Shown: piece by piece, positions 35,935-47,480 of the stretch
Layout of the letters: each line of letters begins with the position of its first letter
How positions within the stretch are numbered: the stretch's first letter is position 1
Source of the DNA: Neonectria sp. B-13
Taxonomy: Eukaryota > Ascomycota > Sordariomycetes > Hypocreales > Nectriaceae
Reading direction: 5' to 3'
Assembly (NCBI GenBank): GCA_002682825.1
Contig: NOKP01000001.1
Coordinates: 2,010,464-2,074,463 of the forward strand
DNA length: 64,000 bases
Notes under the pieces: generated by a model
What the model saw: the letters and a program-made list of their open reading frames with translations, nothing else
Told to the model about the DNA's origin: nothing
Database searches by the model: none
Program-made: the position numbers and the translations under genes

Positions 35935-37712
35935 GCACTGGGGAAGAAATGAGCGAAGGCTTGTTGGGAGGTTGTCGATGTTCGCCCTTTTTCTGGATTT
36001 CCTACCCTGCGTCCGAAGACTACACGCAATTCCAGTATCAACACAGCTGCAACTTCACGCGACCCGACTGCCTGTCATTCCCAGACAATACAGTTGGTAG
36101 ACCTAATTCTTCACATGTGCATCCTTACATGTGGAGAAACTCCTGCCGTTGGATGACAATGCTGGTCACCATCTCCCCGGTTCAAACTCGCTGCGGATAG
36201 CCACATTCCCTCTTTTCTCTTCTCGTGTTGAGGCCCAACACGCCGCAACACTAGTACATCATTTCACAATTCTTTTGCACGGTTAGTAACTTGATGGTGG
36301 ACTTAGGACCGTTGCTGTTCCTCAACATCCGTTCGGCTTTCGGCAGGGCTTATGCACGAGACTAATAAAGGAGGGAAGTGATAGGTCAAACAAACGTATT
36401 GCGTTTGTGAGGCGGATGGTATCAGACTTGTCATCACGCTGAGGAGCGAATGACGTTTTCATCCACGCCAAGCTGCATGACTAGTAGCTGTGCAGCTAGC
36501 CACAGGACTCAATAGTTTATACATCCTCGTCTCAATGATCTGGACAACCCTCACAATTTATGCCTCCATGATTTGTGCGAGATATGAAGCCGGTGGGACG
36601 GACCCTCACCAACACTTGAACATTGGCCTCACCAGGCTTTATATGAGCTACAAGATATCCACACACCAAGGTATGATATGCTGTTTCTGCTCCCCTTAGC
36701 AAATCGTGTTCACCAGGATCTGACTGCATGCAATGCACAGTTCTCTCTAAAAGCAGCACTGCCTAACTGCTTTTGCGTCGGTCTGTAACATACGACGCAT
36801 GCATACCATGGGGAATGTCATTCCTGAAGAGATGCCGAGAGCCGCGACAACGCACACCAGCTCCCTGTAGCTGCTCTACCCATAATCCCGGCCCGCGGAA
36901 GCCGACTTGTCCTCCCGCCAGTTGCTTCGGCGCGGCAACAACCCGAATGTGGGGTAACGTCCGGCGTCCGGCGGGTCTCGTCGGAACAAAAGTTGGCAAT
37001 GGCGCCGAGCCGGTCGCGGCTCTTCCCGCCGGAATGGGTTGAACTGAGCTTTGGAAGGTGAGCATTTTTTTCGGGATTGATGGGAGATAACTAGATACTT
37101 GGTGCCCTGCAATTTAGTCTACGTTTCGGGGCAATGCTCCGGCGTTGCCATACCTTGGCCACGCGGGGGTTGATGATGATGGGATGACGACAACTGCATT
37201 GCAGGGCATCCATACGCATTCATGTCCGACTTGGCGGGGGTTGTTGTCTTGGGGAATAAATATTTCCCTTTAAAAGTCTCCAATGATGCAGCAAAGCCAT
37301 CAGGGACGTAGCTGCGAGATCCCGTAACCAGCTGTCGCTGGAGTGTTTGACCCTGAACGCCACCAACCGCCATTCCCGTTGTCCATATTCGTAGTCAATC
37401 ATTGGCAATTGTGCATTTCGTAGGAGGATATACGTCTACTATAAACCCTCAAAAGGGCTGGTTGGCTTCTGGTTCCGCCAGGTCATCCCATTCCCTGGCG
37501 AAGCGATCCCAATGAACGACTTCTCGGCCCAGTGCTTCTGTTGTTGGTTCTGCAAGACAATTGTCGCGTGAGCCGACCCTGGCTGCGCAACTTTTGACAT
37601 GCGATGTCCCGCTCCACCTCGGCCGCCTTAAAGGGTCTTTATCTCCCAGATGTATTGAAGAGAATCGTCGAGAGGAATTTTGCTGTCTAACGGCTGCGAT
37701 TTGTGAGCGACC
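34029..37712. promoter_or_regulatory. Divergent intergenic region, catalase and methyltransferase promoters
   Basis: 3.7 kb between two genes transcribed away from each other. No coding sequence is recognised: the longer open frames lack ATG starts or domain features. It contains a TTG trinucleotide repeat (35903-35935). No defined transcription-factor site is claimed. Confidence 0.5.
35903..35935. repeat. TTG trinucleotide microsatellite, 11 units
   Basis: Eleven perfect TTG units in non-coding DNA; likely length-polymorphic. Confidence 0.95.
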
Positions 37713-39060
37713 ATGGCCGAACCCTCGAACAATCGCCAGCAGATGGCCGTTGTAAGTGGTGGCCAGCAACGTAGAATCCTGGCAGATAACCTAACAGAAC
37801 TAGGATCCCAATTGGGACAATGAAGCGGACAGCGATTCCGCCATCAGCGAGCCGTAAATAGCACCTAGGGGGGACGAAGATGGGATACGGTCTAACATGT
37901 TCCAGTGTCAGCTCTACTACATCTATTAGTGCGAGCATCCTTGAGTACCGCAAGTTCCACGGGAGAACCTACCAAAACTTCAACACCGGCACCGAATACT
38001 GGTGCGGCTTGCTATCTACTTCTACCACTCGTCGTTAACCTTGCTAGGGGACCCAACGATGAAAGACAAAATGGGGGCCTTGATCTCTCGTCAGTAAACC
38101 CATCACCGTCGAACATCGGCTCTAACTGGTCACAGTCACCACATGCTCTTCCTGGCTTTGGACAACAAGCTTTTTCTAGCACCCATCGGCGACAACCCTC
38201 AGAGGGTCCTCGATGTCGGAACTGGGACAGGAATCTGGGCAATGTGGGTGCTGAAGCCCCATAGCTGAAGATGACGCTGACGGCGGCTGTAGCGACTTTG
38301 CCGACCAGTTCCCTTCTGCAGAGGTGATTGGAACTGATTTATCGCCAATCCAGCCATCCTGGGTTCCCGCGAACTGCAAGTTCGAGCTGGATGACGCTCA
38401 ACTCACCTGGCCGTATCCTGACAACCACTTCGACTACATCCACATCCGATGCCTGATGGGCTCCATCCAGGACTGGCCTGCCCTGTACGGAGAAGTCTAC
38501 CGCTGCCTCAAGCCCGGCGGCTGGTTCGAGCACCAGGACTACTCCATCGACGTCCGCGCTGACGACGGCTCCGTCCCCAAGGGCTCGCCGCTGGACGGAT
38601 GGGGCGCTTTATTTCAGGAGGCCGGCGAGAGGATGGGCAGGACGTTCAAGATTATCGAGGATGGAAAAAACATCGCTTGGTTCAAGGATGCGGGCTTTGA
38701 CAAGGTCGACAACCACCAGTTCAAGTTGCCGGTGGGTGGGTGGCCTGCAGACCCCAGGTGGAAGGAGATTGGGCAGTACAACCTCGTCATCACCAACGAC
38801 AGCCTGGAGGGTTATGTTCTGTTCCTACTGACCAACGTCATGGGTTGGGGGTACGTCGAGGTACAGACTTTCCTAGCCAGGACGCGCAAGACCATTTGTG
38901 ACAAGTCGATTCACTCTTACTTTGACGTGTGAGTAAAAGGAGGCATGGCGATTTGTGATTTCCTGCTAATTGACGAGATAGGGGTACTGCTTGGGGGCAG
39001 AAGCCGGTATCGACCGGCGAGGATGAGGAGGAAATCGAACCTGCTGCCGCCTCCCAATGA
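37713..39060 (+). CDS. LaeA-like SAM-dependent methyltransferase
   Basis: Class I methyltransferase of the large fungal LaeA-like family; most members are of unknown substrate, and LaeA itself regulates secondary metabolism from the nucleus. Seven exons: 37713-37751, 37804-37853, 37930-38001, 38048-38089, 38136-38243, 38293-38928 and 38982-39060, giving 341 residues. The short exons rebuild the family start: an acidic N-terminus, then SILEYRKFHGRTYQNF, EYWGPNDERQ and HHMLFLALDNKLFLAPI. The SAM-binding motif is RVLDVGTGTGIWAIDFADQF, followed by VIGTDLSPIQPSWVP. FDYIHIRCLMGSIQDW and RCLKPGGWFEHQDY are characteristic. The last exon restores the conserved end GTAWGQKP. One donor is GTCAGT rather than the usual GTRAGT. 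There are no biosynthetic genes next to it, so a cluster regulator role is not supported by context. Confidence 0.92.
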
Positions 39061-40239
39061 AGGCCCTTGTGTACATGGTTCTTGCGGATTGAAGAGAGAT
39101 TTCCTAAGCTCCCATCAGTGGGGGCAGATTCCGAGCTACAATGAAATTTGTTTCAAAGATTGTAAGACGACTGGGAAATGTATTTCGAAGATTATGAGAT
39201 AGAGACAGTAGTGTTGCTTGAGATCGTCAACAGTATAGCACCTTTTCACAGACACACTCATCGTTTCCAGACTCAGAGAAGCACACCAAATGAAAGTTAC
39301 ATAATTAACATATTCCTAAGACTGATCCGACCCTTAATCGTAAACCCTAACATAAGTCGAATCCTAAACTAATCTCAACTAACCCTAATAAACCCTCATA
39401 TTCATTTATAATATTAAATTCTACCTCTGATAAGACTGAAAGTGTTTAGAATAAAGATACTATTAAGAGAGGGATTTCCTAGTTCCCTGTCTCAAAAGCA
39501 CAGAAAATGATATAGTCAGGATCCAGGTCCATAATAAAGGGGTCCGTGTTATGCTACTCTAACAGTTGATCAGGTATTCCCAGCTTACAAGTTCCCGAGC
39601 GATCGGTAGGTCCTGCGTCATTCAGCGAGCCTCAGAGTATCTCTAAGCTGGGGTCCTCGGGCCGCTATTTTAGCGCCCGCCAACCCGGCAGCCACCTGAC
39701 TCGAGCACATGAGCCTGGTAGGCTGGCTAAGCCGTCATGGCAGGCACGGGGTGGGCGAGCATGAGGCAAGCACGAGGACAAGGGCCGCTGTCGCTCTGTC
39801 CGCCAAGCCACTCCCCCATCCGACCCCGGACCTCCCTCGATCCCTTATCTCAGTACTTCAATCTGCAATCTCCAATCTGCCTGGGCCTCACTTGTCGCGC
39901 AACATCTTTCCCCCAGATCATCCGCCCCCCACAATCCCGCCAAACGTCGCTTCCGAAACCTCCGACCAACGACGAAGCTCCCACTGCCGACTTCCATCAC
40001 CCGACGAGCAGCGTCGGTTCCGGCGCTGCGCGCAGGCGATAAGACATCCGATTGAGAAGCCCCCCGGTCGTCTATGGCGTAGAACGCAATCGAGCCGAAT
40101 TACATCCTCTTCCCAGGCCAGGACATCTATCCACCAGCACTGTCAGACTTCCTGGTCGAATTGACCCTTCCTGGTTCCTAGGCGTGCACCCTCGCCAACA
40201 CCGATCACCCCCGACGAGATACCACGATAAGAAGACGTC
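39061..40239. other. Intergenic with TA-rich island and transporter leader
   Basis: Bases 39180-39560 are TA-rich with scattered CCCTAA-like words. From about 39700 the sequence becomes C-rich and pyrimidine-rich on the plus strand, fitting the promoter and leader of the nucleoside transporter. Open frames here are compositional. Confidence 0.55.
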
Positions 40240-41689
40240 ATGGAGCGTATTCGGAGGGCCCTCACTCGTCGCCTGTCGACCGCGTCCGAGTATGCGCCTC
40301 TCACCGGCAACGAGGAGCCCACCGCCCTCGAGGGCTCCGCCATTCTCCAGGGCCAGCATGAACTGCCCTTCTCATGGATGGAGTACGGCGTCTTCGCCTT
40401 GCTCGGAATGGCCATGCTCTGGGCCTGGTACGTCAATCCTCGGGGGTGTCCTTTGACGAACGCGCACGTACATGTTGGGATACATCCGCTAACACGACTC
40501 TAGGAATATGTTCCTCGCCGCTGCTCCCTACTTCGCCAGCCGCTTCGTCGGCGACATCTGGATCCACGACCACTTCCAATCGACTATTCAAGCCGTCTCG
40601 ACCGTGACCAACCTCGGCGCCATGATCATCCTCACCAACATCCAGGTCACGGCGTCATACCCCTTCCGCATCAACCTCGCTCTCATCATCAACATCCTCA
40701 CCTTCTCCCTCCTGACAGCGTCCACAGTCATGTTCATTAATGTCTTGCCCTCCACCTACCTCACCTTCCTGCTCATCATCGTCGCCGGCACCGCCTGGGC
40801 CGCTGGGCTCATTCAGAATGGCGCCTTTGCCTTCGCCGCCAGCTTCGGCCGCCCCGAATACATGCAGGCCATCATGGCCGGGCAGGGCGTCGCCGGTGTC
40901 CTACCACCCATTGCCCAGGTTATGACTGTCCTCGTCTTCCCTCCCGTCGAGGAGAAGGACTCAGACCCGGGCGAGACGCCGTCTAGCGGCTCATCTTCCG
41001 CCTTTATCTACTTCCTCACGGCCGTGGCTATCTCCATAGTCGCCCTCGTCGCATTCATTCCCCTGGTGCGGCGACACAACCACATCATCGAGAACCGCAT
41101 GGTTGAGCAAATGGCCGAGTCCATGCAGAGCATCGAAGATGCTGAACGCGCCGCCCGCAAGGGCTCCTCCATGTGGCACCTCTTCCTCAAACTCCACTGG
41201 CTTGCCGCGGGCGTCGCAACCACTTTTACCGCCACCATGTTCTTCCCCGTCTTCACCACCAAGATCCACTCCGTCCAGGAAGACGCCGGCCTGCTCTTCC
41301 AGCCCGCCGCCTTCATCCCCCTCGCCTTCTTCTTCTGGAACCTCGGCGACCTCTGCGGCCGAATGTCAACCATCCTGCCCTTCTCCCTCCACCACCGACC
41401 TTTTGCACTTTTCGCCCTCGCTGTCGCCCGTTTCGGCATCCTCCCCCTCTACCTCCTCTGCAACCTTGACGGCCGCGGCGCTGTCGTCTCCAGCGATTTC
41501 TTTTACCTTTTCGTCGTCCAGCTTGCCTTTGGCGTCACCAACGGCTGGCTTGGCTCCAGTTGCATGATGGCTTCGGGCGAATGGGTCGAAGAGAACGAGC
41601 GCGAGGCCGCTGGCGGCTTCATGGGCCTATGCCTCGTGTCAGGCCTGACGCTTGGTAGTCTTTTGAGCTTTACGATATCGGACATTTAG
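40240..41689 (+). CDS. FUN26: Equilibrative nucleoside transporter (ENT/SLC29, Fun26-like)
   Basis: Moves nucleosides and nucleobases across membranes; yeast Fun26 sits in the vacuolar membrane. Exons 40240-40427 and 40504-41689 give 457 residues, normal for the family. The 76-nt intron interrupts the first membrane helix, and splicing restores LGMAMLWAWNMFLAAAPYF, an ENT hallmark. About 10-11 hydrophobic segments are visible, with a hydrophilic loop in the middle (ENRMVEQMAESMQSIEDAER). Other ENT signatures: AGLIQNGAFAFAASFGRPEY with MQAIMAGQGVAGVLPP, FFFWNLGDLCGRM, and the C-terminal GVTNGWLGSSCMM. The N-terminus has a Thr/Glu-rich cytosolic tail. Subcellular site is inferred from the family. 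Confidence 0.94.
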
Positions 41690-42113
41690 ATCGTGGAGTG
41701 GCTTCTCCATAGATTGGGCATTTGGGTTGGCGTTCCTTCGAGAGGATCTTTAGATTAAACATGTGAGTACTTTATGCCGGGGTCATTGCATAGGAATCAG
41801 AATGGTTGTTATGATTTAAACCCTTAACCTGTATAAAATGCTGTCCAGAATATGCAACCACCGTAATATGTATCCGAAATCGCAACCTACGCTATGCATG
41901 CCCATGCCCCCGACCGCCAATGATGCACCAAATATGCCAATAAACCAACCGACGCTGTAGTTATGCTGAGATGCCCCGCCCGTCCTTGTACCCGACAAAG
42001 AATGAAACCTTATGAAAATAGTCACAGTTTGCGGTGTCTTACCAACGCTCTGGTAAAGCCCTGTAATGTGTCAGCAGGGGTGCCCTAGTTGGAAGTTTGG
42101 GGGCCGAAGGGGC
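41690..42113. other. Short convergent intergenic region
   Basis: About 420 nt between the stops of the transporter and IPK1 genes. Nothing recognised beyond the two 3' flanks. Confidence 0.5.
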
Positions 42114-43636
42114 TTACAAGGGCTTGGTCCTGTAAGGGCACACCTTCGCTTTCGGATTGTCCTTGTTGAACCGTTGAAGCATAACCTTCAGCGTTGCAGC
42201 ATCGGAGCGAAGGTTGCGGATAGTCCCGGAGGCTTCAAGAGGGTCGAGGAACTCGCGCCAACCCTTGGATAGAGTGGGATCGCGGCGAGTCTTATCCTGG
42301 ATGTTGATGATGTGCAGCGGCTGGCCCTGGCGTCGAGTCCACTCGAGCAAACACATGGTTGGAGGGTGGTAGTATTTCCCGTCGCACAGGATCCAGTCAG
42401 CGGTATAGCATCCCGAGGAGATGAGGTTTCGCTCCGCAGCCTGCCACCGGTCAAACTTGACAGATGTGTCTTTGAAGTCAAAATCCCCCAGGCGGATCCG
42501 CAGGGGCCCCTCAGGACCGGGGTGGGCTTTGTCAGGGAAAATCTGGACAAAGCAGGTACAGTCGCGGATGGTCATGGCAAAGTTGAACATGGGGTCTTCC
42601 TTGACAGCGCCTAGAGGCCCGTTTGGGTCCGCGTACTCTTGAACCTCGCGGAGGTCTCTGATGACCTGGTGGTTTGCCGCGTTGTAGAGACTGGAGAGGA
42701 TCGTTGAGCTGCTAAACTTGGCCAGCTGTGGAGCGATTCGAAAAGGGGAGTTGATGTCGAGCGGGGCGTCGGGGTTGTCAAGAACAAGAGGACATGGTTT
42801 CGTTTCCGGGGCCGATCTGATCAGACTCGGATCTTTGGCGAAGTTGTAGAGCTCCATGGCACATTGCCTGCATCGAATGGCACCAGGTGGCGCAGTGGGA
42901 GACTGATTGAGCCATTTAGGCTTGAACTCGATGAGGATGCTCTTAGTAGGATCTGCAAACATGTTGGTGAGCATGGGAATTTTCAAAGGGTTTTTAGGAT
43001 TGCCCTACCTGTCGGCCGCATGTCTTCTACCAGCAACCCCCAGTTCGTCTGCGCGATAAAGGAGCCGCGGAACTTCTCCTTGCGCTGGTGGTCCATCCGC
43101 CGGAGAAAGAGGTTGAGTTCATTGACGATGTTGGAGTCGCGGACGACAACAAGCTCCTGTTGAATGATGTGATCCTTGAGGTGAGTCTTTACTTTTCCGG
43201 CGTAGAACTCTTGCTGCTTTAAGTAGTTGTATCTCGGAGGGGCGCCGTTGGTAGGGGCCTTGGCAACGCGGAGAAGCCAGCCTAGATGGATCCATTGTCA
43301 GGCCAGACGCATCATTATGGGAAAAAAAGGGGAAAGACACAAACCTTTGAATTCTGAAGTTGAGGGGTAACCCTCTGGGAGGGCCAGTTCAAAGACTGCA
43401 TTTGCGGCGCCCTCACCAATCAGCTTGACGGGCCGAGTGCCCCTGGGAAGTCTCTTGAGGGAATGTCGGTCCCATGAAAGAGGAGAAGCGCTCCCGTTGA
43501 GCATGATGGCCATTTCGGCCACATCCTGAGAAGTTGGCCATAAGTCGTCGTCGTAGTAGTTGGCAGGGGTTAAAAGGATATCCGTGTCGGTTTCGGAGGG
43601 CGTAAGCTGGCCATCGGACACCGACGGTGTCGACAT
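42114..43636 (-). CDS. IPK1: Inositol-pentakisphosphate 2-kinase
   Basis: Phosphorylates Ins(1,3,4,5,6)P5 at position 2 with ATP to make phytate (InsP6), needed for mRNA export and signalling in the nucleus. Exons 43636-43345, 43281-43009 and 42952-42114 give 467 residues. The nucleotide-binding loop is LIGEGAANAVFEL (residues 72-84), then GWLLRVAKAP. RDSNIVNELNLFLRRMDHQ, GLLVEDMRPTDPTKSILIEF and KPKWLNQSP are the family signature, with conserved RCRQCAMELYNFAK and, near the end, LRIRLGDFDFKDTSVKFDRW. Start chosen at MSTPSVSDGQL; an in-frame ATG at 43912 would add 92 Ser/Pro-rich residues, and I cannot exclude it. The divergent gap to MDM34 is unusually large. Confidence 0.92.
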
Positions 43637-44317
43637 GATTGGAGGCCTTGCTTTGGTCCTGCAGGTCGCTGCAAGGCACGGCCAAGCCACCGGATGTCTC
43701 ACGCCGGCGGGGTGTGAGAGGGAGCCTGAACCGAGGGTAGAGTGTGTGGAGGTGGATGAGGATTCGATATCAGAGGCGAGGAGGGAAAGGGAAAGAGACG
43801 GGGGGTGGTCCAACGGATCGGAGATGATAGGTGAGGAGAAGGAGGATGATGAAGCGGGAGACGGGGGAGGGCTAAGGCTCGCGGGCAACTGCATCAGCGT
43901 TTGCGTTTGCATTTGTCCACTGTTGCTTCTGCTTCTGCGCCTTGTTCCAGGCGGGTGTAGGTTCTGGGCTGCCTGTGGCTGCGTCTGCGGCTTGCGTGCT
44001 GCGGGTCTTTTTTTGGGGGAAAGACAAAGACGAGCCGAGACAAGACAAGGACAAGACAAGACAGAGAGATGGGTGGATGGGTGGATGGGTGGTTAGAGCT
44101 AGGAGAGAGGAGTAGCTCGAGGGAGGAGAAGGAGGCAGAGAGGAACAGAACAGAACAGGACAGGACAATCCGAGGTTGAAAGAGGCGTTCGGGTAAGGAC
44201 CCTAAAACCCGCCTCGCTTGACCGAGTCTATCGCCGTCTTCTCGTCCCGGCGACTTGTGATGTAAGGCAGCCCGAGGCGTGCGGCGTGCGGCGTGAGGCG
44301 TGAGGCGACAGGGTTTT

Positions 44318-44379
44318 GATGCGATGCGCATGCGATGTGATGCGATGCGATGCGATGCGCGATGTGACACGATGCGATG
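44318..44379. repeat. Degenerate GATGC/GATGT pentamer repeat
   Basis: About ten GATGC-type units with interruptions (GCGATGTGA, GACACGATGC), in the presumed IPK1 upstream region. Confidence 0.85.
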
Positions 44380-45904
44380 ACAAGCAGAATCTTAAGGGCA
44401 TGTACGGCGTATGGAGTACTGCAATGGGGGATGTACGTATCCGGATGTATGGTAGTGTAGTATGTGTGGGCGGGTGCGTGGGTGTGGTTGAACAAGATCT
44501 TGGTGCGGGAAGCCAGGAGGAGGATCGTGGGACTGACAACGGGCCATGGCTGGCTTTTACCAGCACAGCGTCATCACGGCCCTGCTTGCCTTGGACACGG
44601 AGGAGGGACAAGGGGATGGGATGGCCGACAGTCGGACCCGACAGCGTGGGCGACGGAGAATAGGCGCGGCCAGCGAGCCAACTGGCAACAGCGCAAAGGG
44701 CGGAGAAGGACGATGACTCTCTTGCAGACTAGTAGGTAGGTAGGCAGTCTGGAGTCTTAGTAGGAAGAACAAGCCTAGCAGGTGGACATCCGGCATCAAC
44801 GAGTTCCTCGAGTTCGCCGCCGCCTCCGCTGCAGCTGGCGAGGAGCCATTTACAAGCCGGCACGCAGACAGAAGAACAGGCAGGGTGACTTAAAATAGGT
44901 CGGTAGACGGCGGCAGGGACTGTAGAACTGGGGAGCGGCACGTTGTACGGAGTACGGCACGGTACGAATACAAGAAGCGACGAGAGGGCATGGCAGGCAA
45001 GTCGACGATTCGATCTGGGATGGTGACGCACAGGTTTAGGCCCTTCGCCATGGGGCCGGACCTGGCTTAGGGCCTGCGTTAATGCCAGTCATCATGGCTG
45101 GCAGCATGCTGGTCTTGCATCTGGTGGACGTGGGACTGGGCTGGGGGGAGTGGTGTGTGTGGCCACACCCATGTATAGCGTGCCGAAGTCACTGTAGTAG
45201 CACGCAGTACGTGCGAGGTACATTGAAGTGCAATTATGGTGTGTGCTTGCTGGGGCCAGCCATGGGGCTTGGTGTCCTGCTGTCTCCGGTGGGTTTGCCT
45301 CTGTGGTGTCGTGGGCGAGTTTGCGAGTTGGTAGTTGACTTTGGGACTCCAGGTCTCCAACTCGGGCGGAGATCTGGCGCTTCTGACCAGCCACAGCAAG
45401 GCATCTGGCAAGCCGACAGCCAGGGGGGACCCCTTCCACGCCGGGCATCCATCCCATGGACGGGACGCTCTGGCGACACTCTGGCACCGCACTGGCTGGA
45501 TGAGGCGAGGCTAGCCCCATACCGACTTCCCAGTCTCCCCAGTGTTCAGTGCTTTTCTAGAGCGGGTGACTTGACGGACAAGGTCAGGGGCCTCCAACTC
45601 GTCGAGCAGTCGTCCATTTTAGTCAACGCACGTCTGGAGACTGGGGCGATGCAGTGCAATGCGCAACTTTGGGACGGAGCGGTGCAGCAACCACGCAGCG
45701 GCCACAGCACAAGCGCTGCTTGGTCCAGCACTGTCATGGATGATGGTAGTCCCCTGGTTTGGTGGCGATCTGCTACGACCGAACGGCGGCTTGCCATGGC
45801 TGGCAAAGTGCGGACCAGCTTGCAAGGCCCATCGAACCCCTGCAGCCCTCGTCGGGGTTCTGGCACAGGCACAAGCAGGCACAGAAACATTGGAGGCACA
45901 CAGT

Positions 45905-45910
45905 CACACA

Positions 45911-45949
<39 letters not shown>
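45905..45949. repeat. CA dinucleotide microsatellite
   Basis: A CA run of about 45 nt with one TACA interruption. Confidence 0.95.
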
Positions 45950-47289
45950 CGTTCTGGAGGGTGGGTGGACTTCTTTCTGGGGGCCAGCCAGGTCCCGGGC
46001 CAGGGTCGAGGCAAAAAAGATCCAAAAGGGAAACAGACAGGGGGGAAGTGATCTTGGAACGCCGAAGCTGAATGTGGCCAGGGCATCGGTCAGACAAACA
46101 GGAACGAACTCAGCACAGTGCAGCGCTCAGCTCCCGTCTCGTCTCATCTCATCTCAGCCAGCCCTGTGACCGAACCGAGCTGTGGAGAAGCTGTACCGAA
46201 AACTCCTTGATGACGGGAGCCTCGAGCTCGGGAGGGGATGGCCGACAACCAATTGCTACCACGTACTGCCCGTGTACTTCGTTGCGGCGTGTACCTTGGG
46301 CACGAAGTACTGCCCTTGAGGTGTACGCTGGAGGTGTACGCATTAGCATCGCCCGTTCGCTCCCTCTGCAGTAGCTTTCTCGGGGTCTCATTGCGCGGCG
46401 GCCACGGCCACGGGATCAGAAATCAGAAACAAACGTTGGGCTTGCCTGTCGCCAGTCGGTGATGCCCGGCCCCAGATGATGTCACGCTGGCAGCTGGCAG
46501 CCCGCGCCCCTCTCCGGACCCCCGTGGCAGCCCGGCCGTCTGGGTCCCTACCGGCCTACGTAGCTGATGGCTGTGGCTTTGTTTCGTCACCGACAAAGGG
46601 CCCAAGGGGGGGACGGGTCAGCGTGGCACCCGCAACGAGAAGCCAAGTTGCCAAGGGTGGATGACGTCCGAATATGAGTCGAACAAAGGTGGTTCTTCTT
46701 CTTCTTCTCTGTTTCGTTAACCGCCCGTCGAGGGTGAACTGAACAAACACCTAGGCCTCGGTAATGTACGAATACTAGAACGAACGAACGCCTGCTGGGG
46801 CATCGTGCGGGGCACTGCTACGCGCCGGCTCATCGCCTACACCGCACCGTCTCGTCACGCCCGACACAACCACGTCTGGTGGTGACGATGCACGCCTTCT
46901 CCCTTCGCTCAGCATCAGCCCTGTACATCCGACTTCGTTCTGCAATCACCCAGACAAGGCGCAGTGCACTGCTTCGTGCTCCGTGCACAGACGCCCGTTC
47001 TTTTAATCTTGCTGCATGACTAGACCCCACGTTATGCACCGTCGTTGCACTAACGTTGCGAAACAAAAGGGCTGCTTGGTGCTTGTGCTTGGTTGGTTCG
47101 CATTGCTGTCGTAAGTGACGCCAACGTTATGCCCCCGAAATGTGTAAAGTTACCGTTGTGGGATAAAGAAGGCGTATCACAGAAACGAGCAGGAACACGG
47201 TCGGAGATTACTTTCACGACTGGAGAGGAGCTGTGAAAGCTGTGCTACACCAGAGACGATGCGTTGATGCGCGTCGTCCGTACGGATAA

Positions 47290-47480
47290 TGGTTGCCCAT
47301 ATATACTTACTTGAGCCAATTATACGCACGCTAGAAACGGACTACCCTAACATATGCAGTTACGCATAAAGTATATCTCACCTCAAGACATACGAATGAA
47401 TAGTAAGGCTAATCCTATCCTAACCTACCCCAACCTCTAATATGTTAGTCTTGTGTATATTAGGGATAAGGCTGTGTACG
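47290..47480. other. TA-rich island, possible RIP relic
   Basis: Short island rich in TA, CTAA and TTAG words inside otherwise GC-balanced DNA. This fits repeat-induced point mutation of an old element, but no element is recognisable. Confidence 0.35.

Noticed and set aside
37713..39060. A secondary-metabolite cluster around the LaeA-like methyltransferase
   Set aside because: No polyketide synthase, peptide synthetase, terpene cyclase, P450 or cluster regulator is present within the window.
40740..41567. Several Ser/Pro-rich and Arg-rich open frames inside the transporter exon
   Set aside because: Out-of-frame shadows of the nucleoside transporter.
45082..46097. Plus- and minus-strand open frames of up to 329 codons across the CA repeat
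   Set aside because: The long frame is created by the CA/GT microsatellite and G-rich sequence; it encodes Thr-His runs and Trp/Gly-rich peptide without domain structure.
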